Positions 60,167 through 64,000 of a stretch of 64,000 nt of DNA are shown one piece after another. The notes under the pieces are model-generated. The model did not search any database and was not told where the DNA came from. It saw nothing but the letters and a program-made list of their open reading frames with translations. Position numbers and translations under genes: made by a program. How positions within the stretch are numbered: the first letter of the stretch is position 1; every line of letters begins with the position of its first letter. The stretch lies in assembly GCF_014649855.1 (NCBI RefSeq), contig NZ_BMTV01000009.1, positions 62,001 to 126,000 on the forward strand, written 5' to 3'. Origin of the DNA: Streptomyces roseolus (GTDB taxonomy: Bacteria; Actinomycetota; Actinomycetes; Streptomycetales; Streptomycetaceae).

Positions 60167-60852
60167 GCGGGGCGCAGGAGATCCGGGTCCTGGTCGTCGA
60201 GGACGACCCCGTCGCCGCGGACGCGCACGCGCTGTACGCGGGGCGGGTGGAGGGTTTCCGGGTGGTCGGGGTCGCGCACTCGCGGGCGGCGGCGGTACGG
60301 CTGCTCGACCGGGTCCCCGTCGACCTGATCCTGCTCGACCTCTACCTCCCGGACGGGCACGGCCTCGCGCTGCTCCGTGCCCTGCGGGCCGCCGGGCACG
60401 CGGCGGACGTCATCGCGGTGACCTCGGCACGCGATCTCGCGGTGGTCCGCGAGGGGGTGTCGCTCGGGGTCGTCCAGTACGTCCTCAAGCCCTTCGCCTT
60501 CGCGACCCTGCGGGACCGGCTGACGCGGTACGCGGAGTTCCGCGGGGCGGCCGGGGAGGCGTCCGGGCAGGACGAGGTCGACCGCGCCCTCGCCGTGCTG
60601 CGCGCCCCGCAGCCGGCCACCCTCCCGAAGGGCCTCAGCGGCCCGACCCTGGAGGCCGTCACCCGCTCCCTGCGCGAGGCCCCCGCCGGCCTCACCGCGG
60701 CCGAGGCCGGCGCGGCGGTCGGGATCTCCCGCATCACCGCCCGCCGGTACCTGGAGCACCTGGTCACCGAGGGCCGCGCCGTCCGCGCCCCCCAGTACGG
60801 CCAGATCGGCCGCCCGGAGCTGCAGTACCGCTGGCGCGAAACCGCCCGCTGA
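60163..60852 (+). CDS. CitB/DcuR-type response regulator
   Basis: A 229-residue regulator starting MSGAQEIRVLVVEDDPVAADAHALYAGRV, with GGAGGAGAG just upstream. The receiver has VEDDP acidic residues, phospho-Asp in LILLDLYLPDGHGL, the Thr/Ser of IAVTSARD and Lys in YVLKPFAFATL. The C-terminal DNA-binding part is a winged HTH of the CitT type (GLTAAEAGAAVGISRITARRYLEHLVTEGRAVRAPQYGQIGRPELQYRW). It is cotranscribed with the CitA/DcuS-type kinase; the divergent dctA gene is the obvious target. Confidence 0.93.
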   Translation: MSGAQEIRVLVVEDDPVAADAHALYAGRVEGFRVVGVAHSRAAAVRLLDRVPVDLILLDLYLPDGHGLALLRALRAAGHAADVIAVTSARDLAVVREGVSLGVVQYVLKPFAFATLRDRLTRYAEFRGAAGEASGQDEVDRALAVLRAPQPATLPKGLSGPTLEAVTRSLREAPAGLTAAEAGAAVGISRITARRYLEHLVTEGRAVRAPQYGQIGRPELQYRWRETAR

Positions 60853-61078
60853 CGCGTCGGCGCCGGGCTCCGGGGGCCGGGCCCGCGCCCCGCCCGGGCC
60901 GCGCGCGGCGGAGCTCGTACCCTCCTCGAAAGGCACCGGAGGACGGTCCGCGGTCCGCTCACCGGACGTCACGCACCGCTCACCGGCGATTACCGGCCGG
61001 TTCCGACGTTCCTACAGGCCGTGGCCTCAGATGAACGCACCGTAGCCAATTTCGGCCATTCGTGGTTAGCGTGGCCGG

Positions 61079-61750
61079 GTGCACCATCCCTCTCCCCCCT
61101 TCGACGCCCCGGCCGCGCGCCGCCTGCGGCAGGGGCTCGGCATGGCACCCGCCCATGTCGCGTACGGCCTGCGGGCGCAGTACGGGCTCCCCGTCACCCC
61201 CGACGCCGTCGCCGCCTGGGAGCGCGGCACCCTCGTGCCGAGCGAACAGGAGCTGACCGCGCTCGCGGGCGTCCTGTGGTGCTCGCCGGCCGATCTGATC
61301 GCCGTCGCCTCCACGCTGCGCGAGCACCGGGTGGCCCGCGGGCTCTCGGTCGAGGAGCTGGCCCGGCGGGTCGGCGTCGCCGCGCACGCGTACGCCCGGA
61401 TGGAGGACGCGGGGGCCTGGAAGGGCACCGAGCGGCAGACGGCCGCGCTCGCCGAGGTCCTGGGGCTCGGCCCGCGCGCCCTGATCACCGCGACCGGCGG
61501 CGACGAGCGGCTGGCGGAGCTGCTGCGGGACGCGGCGACGACCCGCTGGCAGGCGTACGTGAAGCCGGCGGTCCGGATGCTGCCGCTGCCCAAGCGGGTG
61601 GTGGAGCAGGCCCTGGCGCGGCTGCACGCGGAGTACCACGCCCGCATGGCCGCGACGTCCAGCTGGGGCGCCTCGGGCGCGACCGGCGACGAGGGCCGCG
61701 CGTACCTGGAGTCGGTCAACGAGCACTTCTGGGCGGTGGTGGGGCACTAG
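61079..61750 (+). CDS. XRE-like helix-turn-helix DNA-binding protein with two HTH units
   Basis: A 223-residue protein. GTG 61079 gives MHHPSPPFDAPAARRLRQGLG. Two XRE-like units occur. The first is residues 15-75 (MAPAHVAYGLRAQYGLPVTPDAVAAWERGTLVPSEQELTALAGVLW). The second is residues 82-135 (LREHRVARGLSVEELARRVGVAAHAYARMEDAGAWKGTERQTAALAEVLGLGP). The remaining 85 residues are helical with no known domain. No ribosome site is seen, and TTAGCG about 12 bases before the GTG could be the -10 box of a leaderless transcript. It converges on pfkA; its targets are unknown. Confidence 0.78.
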   Translation: MHHPSPPFDAPAARRLRQGLGMAPAHVAYGLRAQYGLPVTPDAVAAWERGTLVPSEQELTALAGVLWCSPADLIAVASTLREHRVARGLSVEELARRVGVAAHAYARMEDAGAWKGTERQTAALAEVLGLGPRALITATGGDERLAELLRDAATTRWQAYVKPAVRMLPLPKRVVEQALARLHAEYHARMAATSSWGASGATGDEGRAYLESVNEHFWAVVGH

Positions 61751-61790
61751 GACCCCGGAAACGCGGGACGGAGGTCCGTCGGGAACACGG

Positions 61791-61821
61791 GACGGAGGTC
61801 CCGTCGGGCGGGACCTCCGTC
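61791..61821 (+). terminator. Terminator between the HTH gene and pfkA
   Basis: A 13-bp perfect stem, arms 61791-61803 and 61809-61821, 5-base loop, between convergent genes. A partial copy of the left arm (GGGACGGAGGTCCGTC) lies just upstream at about 61765. Confidence 0.8.
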
Positions 61822-61869
61822 GTCGTGCGGCGGGCGCGGCCGGAAGACGACCCGGCCGCGCGGGCGCGG

Positions 61870-62895
61870 TCAGAAGACCGACTCGGCCTCGCGGATGCGG
61901 TCCGCGGGGACCGTCTTGAGCTGGGTGATGGCCTCGGCGAGCGGCACCATCTTCACGTCGGTGCCGCGCAGCGCCGTCATGTTGCCGAACTCGCCGCGGT
62001 GCACGGCCTCCACCGCGTGCCAGCCGAAGCGGGTGGCGAGGACGCGGTCGTACGCGGTGGGCGTGCCGCCGCGTTGGACGTGGCCGAGGATGACCGGCCG
62101 GGCCTCCTTGCCGAGGCGCCGCTCCAGCTCGTACGCGAGGGCCGTGCCGATGCCCTGGAAGCGCTCGTGGCCGAACTGGTCGATCTCGCCCTTGCCGTAG
62201 TCCATCGTGCCGTCGGCCGGGTGCGCGCCCTCGGCGACGCAGATGACGGCGAACTTCTTGCCGCGGGCGAACCGCTCCTCGACCATCTTGACCAGGTCGG
62301 CCGGGTCGAAGGGGCGCTCGGGCAGGCAGATGCCGTGGGCGCCGCCGGCCATGCCGGACTCCAGCGCGATCCAGCCGGCGTGCCGGCCCATCACCTCGAC
62401 GACCATCACCCGCTGGTGCGACTCGGCGGTGGTCTTCAGCCGGTCCATCGCCTCGGTCGCGACGCCGACGGCGGTGTCGAAGCCGAAGGTGCGGTCGGTG
62501 GAGGAGATGTCGTTGTCGATGGTCTTGGGGACGCCGACGACGGGCACGCCCGCGTCCGAGAGCATCCGGGCGGCGGTCAGCGTGCCCTCGCCGCCGATCG
62601 GGATGAGCGCGTCGAAGCCGCTCTTCTCGACGATCGCCTTGGCGTTGTCGCAGGCGGCGGCGAAGCGGTCGCGCTCCAGGCGGGAGGAGCCGAGGATGGT
62701 GCCGCCGCGGGCGAGGATGCCGCTGACGGCGTTGAGGTCGAGCGGGCGGTAGCGGCCGTCGAGGAGTCCGGCGTAGCCGTCCTCGAAGCCGATGACCTCG
62801 TCCCCGTAGTTCGTGACGGCCCGGTGGACGACCGACCGGATCACTGCGTTCAGGCCGGGGCAGTCGCCGCCTGCGGTGAGGACTCCGATGCGCAT
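61870..62895 (-). CDS. pfkA: ATP-dependent 6-phosphofructokinase (group III)
   Basis: Phosphorylates fructose 6-phosphate in glycolysis. The 341-residue protein starts MRIGVLTAGGDCPGLNAVI. ATP-site residues are in IGGEGTLTAARML; Gly at the position that is Asp in pyrophosphate enzymes supports ATP use. PKTIDNDI carries Lys in place of the Gly of classical ATP enzymes, the mixed pattern described for actinomycete group III enzymes. Substrate binding is by VMGRHAGWIALESGMAGGAHGICLPE and ILGHVQRGGTPTAYDR. An ATG closest to the conserved start was chosen; GGAGACACAGC precedes it. It is divergent from pta. Confidence 0.95.
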   Translation of the reverse strand: MRIGVLTAGGDCPGLNAVIRSVVHRAVTNYGDEVIGFEDGYAGLLDGRYRPLDLNAVSGILARGGTILGSSRLERDRFAAACDNAKAIVEKSGFDALIPIGGEGTLTAARMLSDAGVPVVGVPKTIDNDISSTDRTFGFDTAVGVATEAMDRLKTTAESHQRVMVVEVMGRHAGWIALESGMAGGAHGICLPERPFDPADLVKMVEERFARGKKFAVICVAEGAHPADGTMDYGKGEIDQFGHERFQGIGTALAYELERRLGKEARPVILGHVQRGGTPTAYDRVLATRFGWHAVEAVHRGEFGNMTALRGTDVKMVPLAEAITQLKTVPADRIREAESVF

Positions 62896-63249
62896 CGTGC
62901 TGTGTCTCCTGCTCCGTCGAGGTTCCGTGTGAGCCGTTGAGCCGTTCCTTGAGCCGTTTCCGATTCTCACACGCCGGATCCGCCCGGGCCTTCCGCGACC
63001 GCTCCGCGCGTGCCGGGAACGGGTCCGTCCGGGGGTCTTTCGTCCCCTGGAACGGGGCCTTCGTACGGCGGGCGGCCTACCCAGGTGCAGGGGTATTGTC
63101 AAGGGGGTAATGCCACCCTATCGGTGTCTTTCCAGCGCCGGGGGTTGACGAAGGCGAGGGCCGGGCCCCGGCACGGGCCGGGCCCTCGCGCAGGACGGCC
63201 CTCCCACCGGACGGGCCCCTTCCGCAGGAACGGGACAGGAGACCGCGGC
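62896..63249. other. 354-base divergent regulatory region between pfkA and pta
   Basis: No gene is seen. The middle (63080-63120) is less GC-rich and contains the plus-strand box TTGTCA at 63097 with TAATGC ten bases later, which is too close for a normal promoter pair. The region before pta carries AGGAG 8-9 bases from its GTG. A GC-rich partial repeat of GGGCCCCGGCACGGGCCGGGCCC form lies at about 63162-63185. Confidence 0.45.
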
Positions 63250-64000
63250 GTGACGCGCAGTGTGTACGTGACCGGGATCGACCGCGGGGACGGCCGCCAG
63301 GTCGTCGAGCTGGGAGTCATGGAGCTCCTCACCCGGCAGGTGGACCGGGTGGGGGTGTTCCGTCCGCTGGTGCACGACGGCCCCGACCGCCTCTTCGACC
63401 TGCTGCGCGCCCGCTACCGCCTCACCCAGGACCCGTCCACGGTCTACGGCATGGACTACCGCGAGGCCTCCGCCCTCCAGGCCGAGCAGGGCACCGACGA
63501 GCTGCTCTCCCGGCTCGTCGACCGCTTCCACGCGGTCGCCCGCGACTACGAGGTCGTCCTCGTCCTCGGCACCGACTTCGCCGGCACCCAGGTCCCCGAC
63601 GAGCTGGCCCTCAACGCCCGCCTCGCGAACGAGTTCGGCGCCTCCGTCATCCCGGTCGTCGGCGGCAAGGACCAGACCGCCGAATCCGTCCGCGCCGAGG
63701 CCCGCAACGCCTTCCGCGCCTACGACGGCCTCGGCTGCGACGTCCTCGCGATGGTCGTCAACCGGGTCGCCGGCGAGGACCGCGAGGCCATCGCCGACCG
63801 GCTGACCGCCCGGCTCCCCGTCCCCTGCTACGTCCTCCCCGACGAGCCGGCCCTCGCCGCCCCGACGGTCGCCCAGATCACCCACGCGCTCGGCGCGACC
63901 GTCGTCCTCGGCGACGACGCCGGCCTCGCCCGCGACGCCCTGGACTTCGTCTTCGGCGGCGCGATGCTGCCGAACTTCCTGGGCGCGCTGACCCCCGGCT
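63250..64000 (+). CDS. pta: Phosphate acetyltransferase, N-terminal part (cut by window edge)
   Basis: The frame from GTG 63250 (AGGAG upstream) stays open to the right edge, so the gene runs out of the window. The visible 250 residues start MTRSVYVTGIDRGDGRQVVELGVMELLTRQVDRVGVFRPL, the P-loop-like N-terminal domain of long Pta proteins. They continue with YEVVLVLGTDFAGTQVPDELALNARLANEFGASVIPVVGG and MVVNRVAGEDREAIADRL, then the start of the DRTGG domain. Pta converts acetyl-CoA and phosphate to acetyl phosphate. In actinobacteria ackA normally follows, outside this window. Confidence 0.9.
   Translation, partial: MTRSVYVTGIDRGDGRQVVELGVMELLTRQVDRVGVFRPLVHDGPDRLFDLLRARYRLTQDPSTVYGMDYREASALQAEQGTDELLSRLVDRFHAVARDYEVVLVLGTDFAGTQVPDELALNARLANEFGASVIPVVGGKDQTAESVRAEARNAFRAYDGLGCDVLAMVVNRVAGEDREAIADRLTARLPVPCYVLPDEPALAAPTVAQITHALGATVVLGDDAGLARDALDFVFGGAMLPNFLGALTPG

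Overview
The window is chromosomal DNA of a high-GC actinobacterium, almost certainly a Streptomyces. The third codon position is nearly always G or C and GTG starts are common. Secreted proteins carry Tat, Sec and lipoprotein signals. The gene order (mnmA, opp operon, gcvT-gcvH-glyA-sdaA with a glycine riboswitch, glgX, ABC exporter pair, M4 protease, glgP, glgE-treS-pep2-glgB, pfkA, pta) is one I remember from the conserved core of Streptomyces chromosomes. No search was run, so the homology calls rest on motifs and recall.

Layout. 1-4.8 kb: end of a hydrolase gene, tRNA 2-thiolation (mnmA and a cysteine desulfurase), a Tat-exported amidase, a thioesterase-like protein and a TRIC-type channel. 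4.9-10.8 kb: a five-gene oligopeptide ABC importer. 11-18.2 kb: a serine/glycine block with two SseB-like genes, a P-loop kinase-like gene, a tandem glycine riboswitch, gcvT, gcvH, glyA and sdaA. 18.3-25.1 kb: small secreted protein, CopD-like membrane protein, EF-hand protein, GNAT, RsbW-like ATPase, enoyl-CoA hydratase and two tandem L,D-transpeptidases. 25.3-27.5 kb: glgX. 27.5-28.9 kb: a solitary TnpB element. 29-32.6 kb: an asymmetric heterodimeric ABC exporter. 33-37.4 kb: secreted M4 protease and a NarL-type two-component pair. 37.4-52 kb: glycogen/maltosyl-phosphate genes (glgP; glgE-treS-pep2-glgB), interrupted by an AraC-type regulator and a Ser/Thr kinase carrying an extracellular peptide-binding-type domain. 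52-56.7 kb: HelD-family ATPase, hydrolase, GNAT and an F420-oxidoreductase/hemerythrin fusion. 57-61 kb: DctA-type carrier divergent from a CitA/DcuS-type two-component pair. 61-64 kb: HTH protein, pfkA and the start of pta.

The genes group into a few circuits. In the glycine/serine circuit, glycine is sensed by the riboswitch, broken down by the cleavage system, interconverted with serine by GlyA and drained to pyruvate by SdaA. In the GlgE pathway, TreS and Pep2 make maltose 1-phosphate from trehalose, GlgE polymerises it, GlgB branches it, and GlgP and GlgX degrade alpha-glucan. Dicarboxylate uptake is probably controlled by the adjacent two-component system.

The most unusual items are the kinase-TM-SBP_bac_5 fusion at 40.2-43.2 kb, the deazaflavin-oxidoreductase/hemerythrin fusion at 55.9-56.7 kb, the TnpB gene with a GNRA-capped hairpin beside its 3' end, and a candidate small RNA between 20.8 and 20.95 kb.
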